Positions 1 through 11,595 of a DNA stretch of 64,000 nt are shown one piece after another (within the stretch, counting starts at the first letter, position 1; every line of letters begins with the position of its first letter). Source of the stretch: Brevibacterium atlanticum (lineage in GTDB: Bacteria; Actinomycetota; Actinomycetes; Actinomycetales; Brevibacteriaceae). The notes beneath the pieces are model-generated. The model was not told the DNA's origin. It searched no databases and saw only the letters and a list, made by a program, of their open reading frames with translations. The DNA is taken from positions 1 through 64,000 of the forward strand of contig NZ_CP050152.1 of NCBI RefSeq assembly GCF_011617245.1. The letters run 5' to 3'. Made by a program: the position numbers and the translations under genes.

Positions 1-100
1 GTCGCCACGAATCCACAAACTGTGGAAAACTATGTGGAAGTCATGCACAGGTGTGGATCACGCCGCGAACGAATCTATTGAAAGCTGAGGAAGAGTGACG
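1..100. promoter_or_regulatory. dnaA upstream region with degenerate DnaA-box-like 9-mers
   Basis: This short AT-richer leader holds several near-matches to the DnaA box on both strands: TGTGGAAAA at 21-29, TGTGGAAGT at 35-43 and TGTGGATCA at 52-60. A ribosome binding site GAGGAAG lies at 87-93. Such clusters upstream of dnaA are known to serve autoregulation in other bacteria. None of these sites is a perfect box, so binding is inferred. Confidence 0.5.
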
Positions 101-1783
101 GTGTCGAATTCCAAGAATGAGCTCATCAGCCGCTGGCGCACGGTGGTCTCAACCCTGGATCAGGACCCGGAACTCACGGCTCATCAGAAGGGATTCCTCT
201 CCCTGGCCGTGCCCAAGGCGCTCGTCGACAACGCCCTCGTCCTCCTCGCCGTCCGCGACGAACACACCAGACGAACGATCGAGACTCGGCTGCTTGGGCC
301 CCTGACCAGGGAGTTCTCGAAGGTCCTCGGCTTCGATGTGACCTTCGGATTCGTCGTCGACCCCGAACTCGACGTCCCCATCCGCTTCGAAGATCTCATC
401 GGGGAGCCGACGCCGGGACCGCAGGTGCCCATCGATCCCGTCACGTCCACCTCGGCGACGGGGGCTCCGGCAGCGCCACAGGAGCCGCACACGCTCGGCC
501 GGCACGACTCTGACAACGGCCACACCCCCGCCGAGGCGGCCGCATCGGCAGAGTCGACCGACGTCGACCGGACTCCACCCGGATTCGATCGCACTGCTCA
601 CGGAAGACAGCCGGAAGCGCCGGCTCCCGCCCAGTCGCCGTCCACGCCCGCCGAATCCCAGATGAGCGAACGCGAGCTCAAGATCGCCGAGGCGACCGCC
701 GCCCCGATGGTTCCGCCCGTCGATGCTCCCGGTGTCGCCCAGCTCAACCCGAAGTACACCTTCGACACCTTCGTCATCGGAGCGTCGAACCGCTTCGCCC
801 ACGCCGCCGCCTTCGCCGTCGCCGAGGCCCCGGCCAAGGCCTACAACCCGCTGTTCATCTACGGGGACTCAGGACTGGGAAAGACCCACCTGCTCCACGC
901 GATCGGCTACTACGCCACCCAACTGTTCCCCGAGATCCGCGTGAAATACGTCTCGAGCGAAGAGTTCGTCAACGACTTCATCAATACGATCGGTTCGTCG
1001 AAGACCTCGAATGCGCTGCGTCCGGCCTTCCAGCGCCGCTACCGCGAAGTCGACATCCTCATGATCGACGACATCCAGTTCCTGCAGGGCAAGGACGCCA
1101 CTGTCGAGGAGTTCTTCCACACATTCAACGCCCTGCACAATGAGGCCAAGCAGGTCGTCATCACCTCGGATCAGCCGCCGAAGATGCTCAAAGGATTCGA
1201 GGAGCGGCTGCGGTCCCGTTTCGAGTGGGGCCTGCTCACCGATGTGCAGCCGCCGGATATGGAGACCCGTTTCGCGATTCTGCGCCGCAAGGCCGCTGCA
1301 GAACAGCTCGACGTCCCCGACGATGTGCTCGAATACATCGCCTCGCGGGTGTCCTCGAACATCCGCGAGCTCGAAGGCGCCCTCATCCGAGTCACCGCGT
1401 TCGCGAACCTCAACGATCAGCAGATCGATGTCTCCCTGGCCGAGACGGTGCTCAAGGACTTCATCACCCAGGACGACACCCCTGCCGTCACCGCTGCCGA
1501 CATCATGGGACAGACCGCTGCGTACTTCAGCCTCACCCTCGACGACCTGTGCGGGACCTCCCGGTCACGGACGCTGACGACGGCCCGCCAGATCGCGATG
1601 TATCTGTGCCGTGAGCTCACCGATCTGTCCCTGCCGAAGATCGGCCAGGCCTTCGGCGGGCGCGATCATACGACCGTGATGCACGCGAACAAGAAGATTC
1701 GAACTCAGATGGCCGAGCGACGGGCCGTCTACACGCAGGTCACCGAACTCACAAACCGCATTAAACAACAGCATCGCCTATAG
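101..1783 (+). CDS. dnaA: Chromosomal replication initiator protein DnaA
   Basis: DnaA binds DnaA boxes at oriC, melts the origin and recruits the replicative helicase. The protein shows the four-domain layout: an N-terminal domain I (about residues 1-95), a long Pro/Ala/Ser-rich linker (about 100-210), an AAA+ domain with Walker A GDSGLGKTH near residue 255 and Walker B ILMIDDIQF near 319, and a C-terminal DNA-binding domain with the signature GRDHTTVMHANKK near 521. I chose GTG at 101 because GAGGAAG at 87-93 sits seven bases upstream; an in-frame GTG at 95 has only one base of spacing. Length (560 aa) is normal for an actinobacterial DnaA with an extended linker. It heads the replication gene block and is followed by the oriC-like gap. 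Confidence 0.97.
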   Translation: MSNSKNELISRWRTVVSTLDQDPELTAHQKGFLSLAVPKALVDNALVLLAVRDEHTRRTIETRLLGPLTREFSKVLGFDVTFGFVVDPELDVPIRFEDLIGEPTPGPQVPIDPVTSTSATGAPAAPQEPHTLGRHDSDNGHTPAEAAASAESTDVDRTPPGFDRTAHGRQPEAPAPAQSPSTPAESQMSERELKIAEATAAPMVPPVDAPGVAQLNPKYTFDTFVIGASNRFAHAAAFAVAEAPAKAYNPLFIYGDSGLGKTHLLHAIGYYATQLFPEIRVKYVSSEEFVNDFINTIGSSKTSNALRPAFQRRYREVDILMIDDIQFLQGKDATVEEFFHTFNALHNEAKQVVITSDQPPKMLKGFEERLRSRFEWGLLTDVQPPDMETRFAILRRKAAAEQLDVPDDVLEYIASRVSSNIRELEGALIRVTAFANLNDQQIDVSLAETVLKDFITQDDTPAVTAADIMGQTAAYFSLTLDDLCGTSRSRTLTTARQIAMYLCRELTDLSLPKIGQAFGGRDHTTVMHANKKIRTQMAERRAVYTQVTELTNRIKQQHRL

Positions 1784-2365
1784 ATCGCGCCGTACACATC
1801 TGTGGATAACCCTGGGGACAATCGCTCACACCTGGGGACGAAACGGTGGACAGAACCGCAGTGCGGGTGGAAAGATGTGAACTACATGCTTGTGCTTACC
1901 CAGGCGCCCACCGACCCTCCCGTCGCGGTGCACATGGCATCCACAAGCCTATAGAGTGGTGAATCCCTTGATTACTCAGGGGTAGAGGGAACCTGTCCAC
2001 AGTCTCCACAGGCGCTGATACTTCTACCAAGTGAATTCAACTCTTCAGAGGGCGACCGCCACCGACTGCGGGCCTCGGCTCGGGAAGATCCCGAAGCTGT
2101 GCACCGGGATCCCGGAACAGCTCGGCAGATATTCGAACACAGGATCTCGGGCGATTCTCGAATCCGAGATTCCTCGTAGCGCGACCCTCCTTCGTCGCTG
2201 CCGAACCACTGATCGCCGGAGCAGTTCCGACCGACCCTGCTGGGGTGGGCAATCATCCGATAGGCTGTGTAAAGTTTTCCGAGCAGTATCGAGCCAGCGC
2301 CTCGCAACCCGGAGTCTTGTGCCAGATGCCTTGAGCAGGTCGGGTAGCCACCCCGAAGGAGTAAA
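1784..2365. other. Putative oriC (dnaA-dnaN intergenic region)
   Basis: This 582-base gap has no supportable gene. It holds one perfect DnaA box on the minus strand (TGTGGATAA at 1801-1809). Nearby lie relaxed matches: TGGGGACAA at 1813-1821, TGGGGACGA at 1833-1841, GGTGGACAG at 1845-1853, GCATCCACA at 1937-1945 and CTGTCCACA at 1993-2001. In actinobacteria the dnaA-dnaN gap is the usual oriC, with many degenerate boxes, which fits. The boxes cluster in the left 220 bases. The right part (about 2010-2350) shows no clear boxes and probably carries the dnaN promoter; GAAGGAG at 2355-2361 is the dnaN ribosome binding site. Confidence 0.8.
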
Positions 2366-3505
2366 GTGAACGCGGAAGCATCCCCCTTGAAGTTCAAAGT
2401 CAATCGCGACGTTCTCGCCGACGCGGTGACCTGGGCGACCAAGACTCTGCCCAACCGTCCTTCCGCCCCGGTGCTCACCGGAATCCTCATCACGGCCGAA
2501 GCCGGAGGCACCGTCCGCCTGGCAGTCTTCGACTACGAGGTGTCCTCCCGCGTCGAGATCGCTGCGGATGTCACCTCCGCCGGCACCGTTCTCGTCTCCG
2601 GTCGGCTGCTCGCCGACATCTCCAAGGCGCTGCCGAACCAAGACGTCACTCTCGAACAGATCGACGCCAAGGTCGACGTCACCTGCGGTTCCTCGCGGTT
2701 CTCGCTCATGACCATGCCTGTGGCCGAATACCCGGCCCTGCCTCAGGTGCCCGAAGACTCCGGCACCGTCTCCGCCGGAGAGTTCCAGAACGCCGTCTCC
2801 CAGGTCACGATCGCCACGTCGAAGGACGACACTCTGCCGATCCTCACGAGTGTCCGCGTCGAGATCGAAGGCGAGAAGGTCACGCTGCTCGCGACCGACC
2901 GCTACCGACTGGCCGTCCGCGAATTCACCTGGAACCCCGGTCGCCCGGATGTCTCGGCCGTGGCTCTGCTGCGCGGACGCACGCTCTCCGATGTGTCGAA
3001 GTCACTCGGCGGAGACGTCACCATCGGTCTGAGCACCGATGCCGGCAAGGACCTCATCTCGTTCACCTCCGCCGGCCGAGTCACCACCTCGCTGCTCGTC
3101 GAGGGCGAGTACCCGAAGGTCAGGTCGCTGTTCCCCGACTCGGTGCCCATCCACGCAATCGTCGAGACCGCAGTGCTGCGCGAAGCCGTCCGCCGCGTCT
3201 CGCTCGTTGCCGAACGCAACACCCCGCTGCGCTTCGAGGTCACCGACGGGATGCTCACCCTCCACGCGGGAACCGGCGACGACGCCCAGGCCTCCGAAGC
3301 CGTCGAAGCGACCCTCCAGGGTGAGGAGATCACCGTCGGCTTCAACCCGCACTACATCGCCGAGGGGCTCGCCGCGGTCGAGAGCCCATACGTGAACTTC
3401 TCGTTCACCCAGCCGATGAAACCGGTCATCATCGCTGGGCAGAAGGACCTCGAGGGATCGGCCGACGAATCGTATCGCTACCTGCTCATGCCCACGCGCA
3501 TCTGA
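2366..3505 (+). CDS. dnaN: DNA polymerase III subunit beta (sliding clamp)
   Basis: The beta clamp forms a ring around DNA and tethers polymerase III and other factors. The 379-residue length and three repeated clamp domains are typical. Visible family features include the N-terminal KFKVNRDVLADAV segment, the central segment KDDTLPILTSVRVE and the C-terminal YRYLLMPTRI, the last strand that shapes the partner-binding pocket. The start is GTG with GAAGGAG five bases upstream. The stop codon is directly followed by the recF ATG, so the two genes are co-transcribed and probably translationally coupled. Confidence 0.97.
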   Translation: MNAEASPLKFKVNRDVLADAVTWATKTLPNRPSAPVLTGILITAEAGGTVRLAVFDYEVSSRVEIAADVTSAGTVLVSGRLLADISKALPNQDVTLEQIDAKVDVTCGSSRFSLMTMPVAEYPALPQVPEDSGTVSAGEFQNAVSQVTIATSKDDTLPILTSVRVEIEGEKVTLLATDRYRLAVREFTWNPGRPDVSAVALLRGRTLSDVSKSLGGDVTIGLSTDAGKDLISFTSAGRVTTSLLVEGEYPKVRSLFPDSVPIHAIVETAVLREAVRRVSLVAERNTPLRFEVTDGMLTLHAGTGDDAQASEAVEATLQGEEITVGFNPHYIAEGLAAVESPYVNFSFTQPMKPVIIAGQKDLEGSADESYRYLLMPTRI

Positions 3506-4708
3506 ATGTGGATATCCCGGCTCTCTCTGCGTGACTTCCGGTCGTATCCCGAACTCGACCTCGAGTTCTCACCCGGGGTCACCACCTTCGTGGCCGACAA
3601 CGGGACCGGGAAGACCAATATCGTCGAGGCGATCGGGTACCTCGCCCAGCAGCGTTCACACAGGGTGGCCTTCGATGCCCCACTCGTGCGCGAAGGCACG
3701 ACGGCGGCCACCGTGTCGGCTCTGGTCAATCGGGATCAGAGGCATGCCGCTGTCGAGGTGACGATCCAGTCCAAGGGTGCGAACCGGGCCCGGGTGAATC
3801 GGAGTGCGGTCCGGCTCAAGGACATCCTCGGTCTCGTCTCCTGCGTCGTCTTCGCCCCCGAGGACCTCAGTCTCGTACGTGGTGAACCGGCCGAACGCCG
3901 GTCCTGGATCGACACCCTCGTCGTCGCCCGCAATCCGCGCTTCTCCTCGATCATCACCGACTTCGAGCGGGCGCTGAAACAGCGCAACGCCCTGCTCAAA
4001 CGGCTGCGAGAGGACCGCGATCCGGGACTCGAGGCCACCCTCGACATCTGGAACATGGCCTATGCGGACTCAGCCGCCGAACTCGTCTTCGGCCGCCGTC
4101 GGATTCTCGCCGACATCGTCACTCCGCTGCAGGAGAACTTCGCCTTTATCGCCGCAGATGCCCGGCTCGAGCGGCAGGGCGCCCACATCGCCTACGACTC
4201 CCGCATCGATTACTCGCAGGCCGAATCCGCAGCAGAGTGCCGGGAGCTGCTGCTTACCGCCCTGGACCGGCGGAGGACAACGGAGATCGAGCGCGGCCTG
4301 ACTCTGCACGGGCCGGGCCGGGACGATCTGTCGCTGAAGATCGGTTCGCATCCGGCGAAGGGCTATGCCTCCCACGGAGAGACCTGGTCGCTCGCGCTGG
4401 CGATGCAGCTGGCCGGCTGGGATCTGCTCTCAGCCGATGCCGGTTCGGATGCCGAACAGCCGATCCTCGTCCTCGACGACGTCTTCGCCGAACTCGACAC
4501 CGGCAGGCGCAGCCGCCTGGCCTCACGAGTGACGGAGGCCGAACAGGTCTTCATCACCGCCGCCGTCGACGCGGACCTGCCCGCCGGTCTCGAGGGAAAG
4601 CGGATCGATCAGTCCACGCTGCTGGCAGGCGCGGGCGCCGGTGCAGATGGCATGGCCGATGCCGGCACAGTAGCTGACGGCGCACGCGAGACAGGGACCG
4701 CCACATGA
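3506..4708 (+). CDS. recF: DNA replication and repair protein RecF
   Basis: RecF is an SMC-like ATPase that helps load RecA at single-strand gaps. Walker A DNGTGKTN lies at residues 31-38, and Walker B ILVLDDVFAELD is near residue 320, in the expected ABC-type order. The gene starts one base after the dnaN stop and its last four bases (ATGA) overlap the next gene. Residues after about 375 form an Ala/Gly/Asp-rich tail not needed for the fold. Length (400 aa) is normal for actinobacteria. Confidence 0.96.
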   Translation: MWISRLSLRDFRSYPELDLEFSPGVTTFVADNGTGKTNIVEAIGYLAQQRSHRVAFDAPLVREGTTAATVSALVNRDQRHAAVEVTIQSKGANRARVNRSAVRLKDILGLVSCVVFAPEDLSLVRGEPAERRSWIDTLVVARNPRFSSIITDFERALKQRNALLKRLREDRDPGLEATLDIWNMAYADSAAELVFGRRRILADIVTPLQENFAFIAADARLERQGAHIAYDSRIDYSQAESAAECRELLLTALDRRRTTEIERGLTLHGPGRDDLSLKIGSHPAKGYASHGETWSLALAMQLAGWDLLSADAGSDAEQPILVLDDVFAELDTGRRSRLASRVTEAEQVFITAAVDADLPAGLEGKRIDQSTLLAGAGAGADGMADAGTVADGARETGTAT

Positions 4709-5217
4709 GCGGGATCGACCGCGACTTCTCCACTCCGGTCGCCTCTCTCGAAGCCCTCGACCGGGTGCGACGGATGGAGGCCACGGAGGCGAAATTCGTC
4801 CGCAGTCGACGACGCTCACGTCTGCGCGGAGAAGTCGTCTATTCAGGTGCAGGCAAGGACGGCCGCGATCCGAAGTCAGTGTCCTCCGTCCTCGGTTCGC
4901 TCATCTCCGATCGCGGATGGTCGTCGTCGATCGACATCGGCAAGGTGCTCGGGCGCTGGCCCGAGCTCGTCGGCGCCCAGGTCGCCCAGCATGCGACCCC
5001 TGTCGACTTCTCGCCCCCGCTGCTCGTCATCGCTGCCGACTCGACGACGTGGGCGACCCAGCTGCGGGTTCTCAGACCGACGATTCTGCGTCGGCTCGAA
5101 GAGGGGCTCGGCTCCGCCACGATCACGGAGATCGAGATCAAGGGACCCCAGGGTCGCAGCTTCAAACGGGGACGACGGTCGGTCCCCGGCCGCGGACCCA
5201 GGGACACATTCGGGTGA
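4705..5217 (+). CDS. dciA: DciA-family (DUF721) helicase-operator protein
   Basis: This 170-residue protein carries the DUF721 core: WPELVGAQVAQHATP, then a strand ending in LLVIAADSTTWATQLR, then LRPTILRRLEE. DUF721 proteins are DciA, which acts with the replicative DnaB helicase in bacteria lacking DnaC/DnaI; the mycobacterial member is essential for replication. The gene overlaps recF by ATGA and sits before gyrB, its standard actinobacterial place. The N-terminal third is basic and poorly conserved, as usual. The 209 bases that follow (5218-5426) hold no gene and presumably carry the gyrB promoter; TAGAAT at 5385-5390 is a possible -10 element without a convincing -35. Confidence 0.87.
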   Translation: MSGIDRDFSTPVASLEALDRVRRMEATEAKFVRSRRRSRLRGEVVYSGAGKDGRDPKSVSSVLGSLISDRGWSSSIDIGKVLGRWPELVGAQVAQHATPVDFSPPLLVIAADSTTWATQLRVLRPTILRRLEEGLGSATITEIEIKGPQGRSFKRGRRSVPGRGPRDTFG

Positions 5218-5387
5218 CGGAGCGGCTGCCTCGGCGAATTTTCGGGGGCAACTCTGCGAAGAACTCAGAGGGCCTTAAACGGCCATAGCCGCTCCCGTCT
5301 GTGCCCGGGGGTATATCTGCGGTCTGAAAATTCGGGAAATCCGCCTTCACGGGCCGCTTACGGGCATTTCAGGCTCCGTCGCGGTAG

Positions 5388-7424
<2,037 letters not shown>

Positions 7425-7429
7425 ACGTT

Positions 7430-7462
7430 CACCGGCACCGAGGCACAGCCTCGGTGCCGGTG
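7430..7462 (+). terminator. Hairpin terminator after gyrB
   Basis: A perfect 15-base inverted repeat (CACCGGCACCGAGGC at 7430-7444 and its complement at 7448-7462) with a three-base loop begins five bases after the gyrB stop. There is no T-run, as is common for high-GC actinobacterial terminators. It lies between gyrB and gyrA, so it may attenuate rather than fully stop transcription. Confidence 0.65.
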
Positions 7463-7562
7463 GATGATCGGTGCCGCACCGACCCCCACTCTTTGAACTC
7501 ATACGCTGCCGCACACGGCTGAGACCCAGCCGGACGGTTAAGACACAAGGGAAGAGCCCACA

Positions 7563-10169
7563 TTGGCCGACGAGAACGATATCGGAACAGAAATCAACCG
7601 CATCGAGCAGGTTGATCTCAACCTCGAGATGCAGAGGTCGTACCTCGATTACGCGATGAGCGTGATCGTCGGTCGCGCCCTGCCGGATGTCCGCGACGGG
7701 CTCAAGCCCGTCCACCGCCGCGTGCTCTACGCGATGTTCGACGGCGGCTACCGCCCCGACCGCAACTTCTCGAAGTGCTCACGCGTCGTCGGTGACGTCA
7801 TGGGCCAGTACCACCCGCACGGTGACACGGCGATCTACGACGCCATGGTCCGCCTCGTGCAGCCGTGGACGATGCGCTACCCCCTGGTCGCCGGACAGGG
7901 CAACTTCGGCTCTCCCGGTGACGACGGTGCGGCCGCACCCCGTTACACCGAGTGCAAGATGGCGCCGCTGGCCATGGAGATGGTCCGCGACATCGAAGAA
8001 GGCACCGTCGACTTCCAGGACAACTACGACGGACGCAATCAGGAACCGATGGTTCTGCCCTCACGGTTCCCGAACCTGCTCGTCAACGGCTCAGCGGGCA
8101 TCGCGGTCGGAATGGCGACCAACATTCCGCCGCACAACCTCGGCGAGGTCGCTGCCGGAGCACAATGGCTGCTCTCCCACCCCGAGGCGAGCAAGGAAGA
8201 GGCTCTCGAGGCGCTGCTCGGCATCATCAAGGGGCCGGACTTCCCGATGGGTGCGACGATCCTCGGCCGCAAGGGCATCGAGGACACCTACCGCACCGGT
8301 CGCGGATCGATCACCCAGCGCGCCGTCGTCGAGGTCGAGGAGATCCAGGGACGCACCTGCCTCGTCGTCACCCAACTGCCCTATATGGTCAACCCCGACA
8401 CCCTGGCCGCGAAGATCGCCTCCTACGTCAAGGACGGCAAGGTCGCGGGCATCGCTGACCTGCGCGATGAGTCCTCGGGCCGCACCGGCCAGCGCCTGGT
8501 CATCGTGCTCAAGCGCGATGCCGTGGCCAAGGTCGTGCTCAACAACCTCTACAAGCACACCTCGCTGCAGGAGAACTTCTCCGCGAACATGCTCGCCCTC
8601 GTCGACAGCGTGCCGCGCACCCTGAGCATCGACTCGTTCCTGCGCCTGTGGGTCAAGCACCAGATCGAGGTCATCGTCCGGCGCACCCAGTTCCGGCTGC
8701 GCAAGGCCGAGGAGCGCGCCCACATCCTGCGCGGCTACCTCAAAGCCCTCGACGCCCTCGACGAGGTCATCGCCCTGATCCGCCGCTCGCCGTCCTCGGA
8801 CGAGGCCCGGACCGGACTGATGGAGCTGCTCGAGGTCGACGAACTCCAGGCGAACGCGATCCTCGACCTCCAGCTGCGACGACTCGCCGCTCTGGAGCGT
8901 TTGAAGATCCAGGAGGAGGCCGAGAAGATCGAGGCCCTCATCGCCGAATACAAGCACATCCTCGAGACACCGGCTCGCCAGCGCGAGATCGTGTCCGAAG
9001 AGCTCGACGAGATCGTCGAACGCTACGGCGACGAGCGTCGGACGAAGATCCTCGCCGGCTTCGACGGAGACGTGTCGATGGAGGACCTCATCCCCGAGGA
9101 AGAGGTCGTCGTCACGATCACCCGCGGCGGCTATGCCAAGCGGACCCAGACGAACCTCTACCGCGCCCAGCACCGCGGCGGCAAGGGCATCAAGGGCGCG
9201 GCACTGCGCGGTGACGACGTCGTCGAACAGTTCTTCGTCACCTCCACGCACAACTGGCTGCTGTTCTTCACGAACACCGGTCGCGTCTACCGGGCGAAGG
9301 CCTATGAACTGCCCGAGGGCTCGCGTGATGCCAAGGGCCAGCATGTGGCGAACCTGCTCGCGCTGCAGCCCGGTGAGACGATCGCGAAGGTCCTGTCCAT
9401 CCGCGACTACGAAGAGGCCGAATTCCTCATCCTCGCCACGAAGTCCGGCGTGGTGAAGAAGACCCGGCTGAGCGAATACGACTCGAACCGCACCGGCGGC
9501 GTCATCGCCATCAACCTGCGGGAATACAAGGGCGAGCCCGATGAGTTGGTCTCGGCCCGCATCGTCGGTTCCGACGACCATCTGCTGATGATCTCGCGCA
9601 AGGGGATGTCGATCCGCTTCGCCGCCGACGATGAGTCGATCCGCCCGCTGGGTCGTGTCACCGGAGGTGTCACCGGCATGAAGTTCAAGGACGACGACGA
9701 GCTGCTGACCATGGACGTCGTCCAGCCCGACACCTACGTCTTCGTCGTCACCGAAGGCGGATACGCCAAGCGCACCCCCGTCGACGAATACCGGCTGCAG
9801 GGCCGCGGCGGTCTGGGAATCCGGGTTGCCAAAATCACCGAACAGCGCGGAGACTTGGTAGGCGGACTCATCGTCGAAGACGGTGAGGAAGTCCTCGTCG
9901 TCATGGAGAAGGGTAAGATCGTTCGGTCGGGAATCGACGAAGTTCCGGCGAAGGGACGCAACACCATGGGTGTGGTGTTCGCGAAACCGGGCAGGAATGA
10001 TCGTATTATCGCAGTGACACGTGGACCCGAAGCCGAGGTCGAAGACGAAGACGAAGACGATGCCGGAGTTCCTGAAGGTGGAGTTCCCGAAGGCGGCGTT
10101 CCGGAAGGTGAAGTTCCCGAGGGTGAGGTCGACGCACCTCAGTCCGGCAGCGAGGATGTGGAAGAGTGA
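7563..10169 (+). CDS. gyrA: DNA gyrase subunit A
   Basis: GyrA is the DNA-cleaving subunit of gyrase. The catalytic tyrosine is in APRYTECK (Tyr about residue 128), and the quinolone-interaction segment [12 protein letters not shown] precedes it with Thr at the position of E. coli Ser83. The GyrA box HRGGKGI at about residues 537-543 marks the DNA-wrapping beta-pinwheel. The start is TTG, with GGGAAGAG upstream; no ATG gives a better N-terminus. The last 45 residues are acidic and contain four imperfect [10 protein letters not shown] repeats (about 836-856), absent from usual GyrA. The final four bases GTGA overlap the next gene. Confidence 0.97.
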   Translation: MADENDIGTEINRIEQVDLNLEMQRSYLDYAMSVIVGRALPDVRDGLKPVHRRVLYAMFDGGYRPDRNFSKCSRVVGDVMGQYHPHGDTAIYDAMVRLVQPWTMRYPLVAGQGNFGSPGDDGAAAPRYTECKMAPLAMEMVRDIEEGTVDFQDNYDGRNQEPMVLPSRFPNLLVNGSAGIAVGMATNIPPHNLGEVAAGAQWLLSHPEASKEEALEALLGIIKGPDFPMGATILGRKGIEDTYRTGRGSITQRAVVEVEEIQGRTCLVVTQLPYMVNPDTLAAKIASYVKDGKVAGIADLRDESSGRTGQRLVIVLKRDAVAKVVLNNLYKHTSLQENFSANMLALVDSVPRTLSIDSFLRLWVKHQIEVIVRRTQFRLRKAEERAHILRGYLKALDALDEVIALIRRSPSSDEARTGLMELLEVDELQANAILDLQLRRLAALERLKIQEEAEKIEALIAEYKHILETPARQREIVSEELDEIVERYGDERRTKILAGFDGDVSMEDLIPEEEVVVTITRGGYAKRTQTNLYRAQHRGGKGIKGAALRGDDVVEQFFVTSTHNWLLFFTNTGRVYRAKAYELPEGSRDAKGQHVANLLALQPGETIAKVLSIRDYEEAEFLILATKSGVVKKTRLSEYDSNRTGGVIAINLREYKGEPDELVSARIVGSDDHLLMISRKGMSIRFAADDESIRPLGRVTGGVTGMKFKDDDELLTMDVVQPDTYVFVVTEGGYAKRTPVDEYRLQGRGGLGIRVAKITEQRGDLVGGLIVEDGEEVLVVMEKGKIVRSGIDEVPAKGRNTMGVVFAKPGRNDRIIAVTRGPEAEVEDEDEDDAGVPEGGVPEGGVPEGEVPEGEVDAPQSGSEDVEE

Positions 10170-11026
10170 GCGATAGCAGCAAGCCAGGCTCAGGGAAGAT
10201 CATACGTACGTCGAGCGGTTCGACGCGTCTGACGGCGGGATCGTCGAAGAACGACGCGAAGTCCGCAGGGTCCGGTTCAGGACGCGGTTCCGGGCAGGGT
10301 TCGTCCGGACAGCGTTCGGGCTCCTCGCAGAACGCGAATCAGGGCACGCCCCAGACCGAGAAGGCCACGGTCGTCGCGCCTCCGGCTCCGAAGGCCTCGC
10401 CGAAGCCCAATCGTGCACCCTCGACGGGATCGGCACCGACGGCCCGCTCCACCTCACAGGGATCCGGCGCAGCCGGGTCACAGGGTTCGGGTGCGGGATC
10501 GCAGCCGACCGGTTCCCAGGGATCCACGGGAGGTCAGTCCTCGGGCAACCGCGGGGCCACCTCGGTGATGGGAAATGCGGCCAACACCATCCGCGCCAGC
10601 TCCGGCGGCGTGAAGATGGGCGTGAAGAACATGGTCGACTCCGGCAGCGGCAAGAAGAAGAAAGGCCCCCGCACCGTCCGCCTCACGGTGTCTGCGGTCG
10701 ACCCGTGGTCGGTCATGAAGATGTCCTTCCTCATGTCCGTGGCCATCGGCATCGCCACGATCGTCGCATTCATCGTGCTGTGGATCGTGCTCCAGGCGAC
10801 GGGTGTGATGAGCGGCCTCGAATCGACGATGAGCGAGCTCGCCGGCGCTGAGTCGGCCGAGCGGATCATCGGCATCTTCGGCTTCGGTCGAGTCGTCGCA
10901 GCAGGCTTCATCATCGCGGTCATCAACATCGTGCTGATGACGGCGCTGTCGACGCTGGCAGCCTTCATCTACAACATCGGGTCCCTCATCGCCGGCGGCT
11001 TCAGCCTCACCCTCACCGACGACTGA
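10166..11026 (+). CDS. DUF3566 membrane protein of the gyrA operon
   Basis: The first 150 residues are a Ser/Gly/Gln/Pro low-complexity cytoplasmic region. From about residue 165 the protein matches the DUF3566 layout: [20 protein letters not shown], then a first membrane helix ([14 protein letters not shown]), a short extracytoplasmic loop, and a second helix ([21 protein letters not shown]) ending in [13 protein letters not shown]3566 genes follow gyrA across actinobacteria; their function is not established. The GTG start overlaps the gyrA stop (GTGA), so translation is coupled. Confidence 0.87.
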   Translation: MSDSSKPGSGKIIRTSSGSTRLTAGSSKNDAKSAGSGSGRGSGQGSSGQRSGSSQNANQGTPQTEKATVVAPPAPKASPKPNRAPSTGSAPTARSTSQGSGAAGSQGSGAGSQPTGSQGSTGGQSSGNRGATSVMGNAANTIRASSGGVKMGVKNMVDSGSGKKKKGPRTVRLTVSAVDPWSVMKMSFLMSVAIGIATIVAFIVLWIVLQATGVMSGLESTMSELAGAESAERIIGIFGFGRVVAAGFIIAVINIVLMTALSTLAAFIYNIGSLIAGGFSLTLTDD

Positions 11027-11035
11027 CCCCTCTTA

Positions 11036-11091
11036 CTACCTGACGGCGGCCCAGCAACCCCGCGCGGGGTTGCTGGGCCGCCGTCAGGTAG
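11036..11091 (+). terminator. 56-base perfect palindrome, terminator of the gyrA operon
   Basis: Two 28-base arms (11036-11063 and 11064-11091) are exact complements with no loop; the centre is CCCCGC/GCGGGG. It starts nine bases after the DUF3566 stop, where a terminator is expected. Arm length exceeds what termination needs and there is no T-run. Confidence 0.75.
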
Positions 11092-11179
11092 CAAATGGGT
11101 GTGAGGGGAGTCACCGGGAGGCGATTTGTGTTTGTCTGCTCCGGTTGGGTATCGTTTTACTTCGGGTTCACCCCGATAA

Positions 11180-11253
11180 GGGCCTATAGCTCAGGCGGTT
11201 AGAGCGCTTCGCTGATAACGAAGAGGTCCCTGGTTCAAGTCCAGGTAGGCCCA
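11180..11253 (+). tRNA. tRNA-Ile (anticodon GAT)
   Basis: A complete 74-base cloverleaf is visible. Acceptor stem GGGCCTA pairs with TAGGCCC, the anticodon stem is CTTCG/CGAAG with loop CTGATAA (anticodon GAT), and the T arm contains GGTTCAAGTCC. The discriminator base is A; CCA is not encoded. tRNA-Ile followed by tRNA-Ala after gyrA is the standard actinobacterial order. Confidence 0.97.
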
Positions 11254-11290
11254 CGTCCCCGTCTTCGGGGATTCCCTTTCGAGGAGGATC

Positions 11291-11407
11291 ATGAAAAGAT
11301 GGATTCTCAGCGGTCTCACGCTTGTGGGGCTGGGAGTGTTCTTCCGGTGGCGGAAGCAGAATCAATCTGCTCAGGCCGAATGGTCCGAACACACCGATTC
11401 GGTGTGA
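11291..11407 (+). CDS. DLW-39-like small membrane protein
   Basis: A 38-codon gene preceded by GAGGAGG (11281-11287, three bases before the ATG) lies between tRNA-Ile and tRNA-Ala. The product has a basic start (MKRW), one short hydrophobic helix (LSGLTLVGLGVFF), a basic stretch RWRK and an acidic end AEWSEHTDSV. This matches the DLW-39 small-protein family (typical ending QDLWTEATDSV), found at this same place next to tRNA genes in many actinobacteria. Here the DLW triplet reads AEW. Function is unknown; the topology suggests a single-pass protein with the acidic tail in the cytoplasm. Confidence 0.8.
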   Translation: MKRWILSGLTLVGLGVFFRWRKQNQSAQAEWSEHTDSV

Positions 11408-11424
11408 GGGTGAGAACCCGACAC

Positions 11425-11497
11425 GGGGGTATGGCGCAATTGGTAGCGCATCTGCTTTGCAAGCAGAGGGTTAGGGGTTCGAGTCCCCTTACCTCCA
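11425..11497 (+). tRNA. tRNA-Ala (anticodon TGC)
   Basis: A 73-base cloverleaf: acceptor GGGGGTA pairs with TACCTCC (one G-T pair), anticodon stem TCTGC/GCAGA with loop TTTGCAA (anticodon TGC), T arm with GGTTCGAGTCC, and discriminator A. CCA is not encoded. Confidence 0.97.
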
Positions 11498-11527
11498 CTC
11501 GAGTAGTTTTGAGACAGCACTCGTAAC

Positions 11528-11564
11528 ACGAAGGCTCCGAACCAAAGTGGTTCGGAGCCTTCGT
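11528..11564 (+). terminator. Hairpin terminator after tRNA-Ala
   Basis: ACGAAGGCTCCGAACC at 11528-11543 is perfectly complementary to 11549-11564 with a five-base loop. It lies 30 bases after tRNA-Ala and 31 bases before the stop of the convergent SDR gene, so it can serve both directions. Confidence 0.75.
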
Positions 11565-11595
11565 CGTTCCCAGGTGCGCCCGTGCTCAGGGGTGT

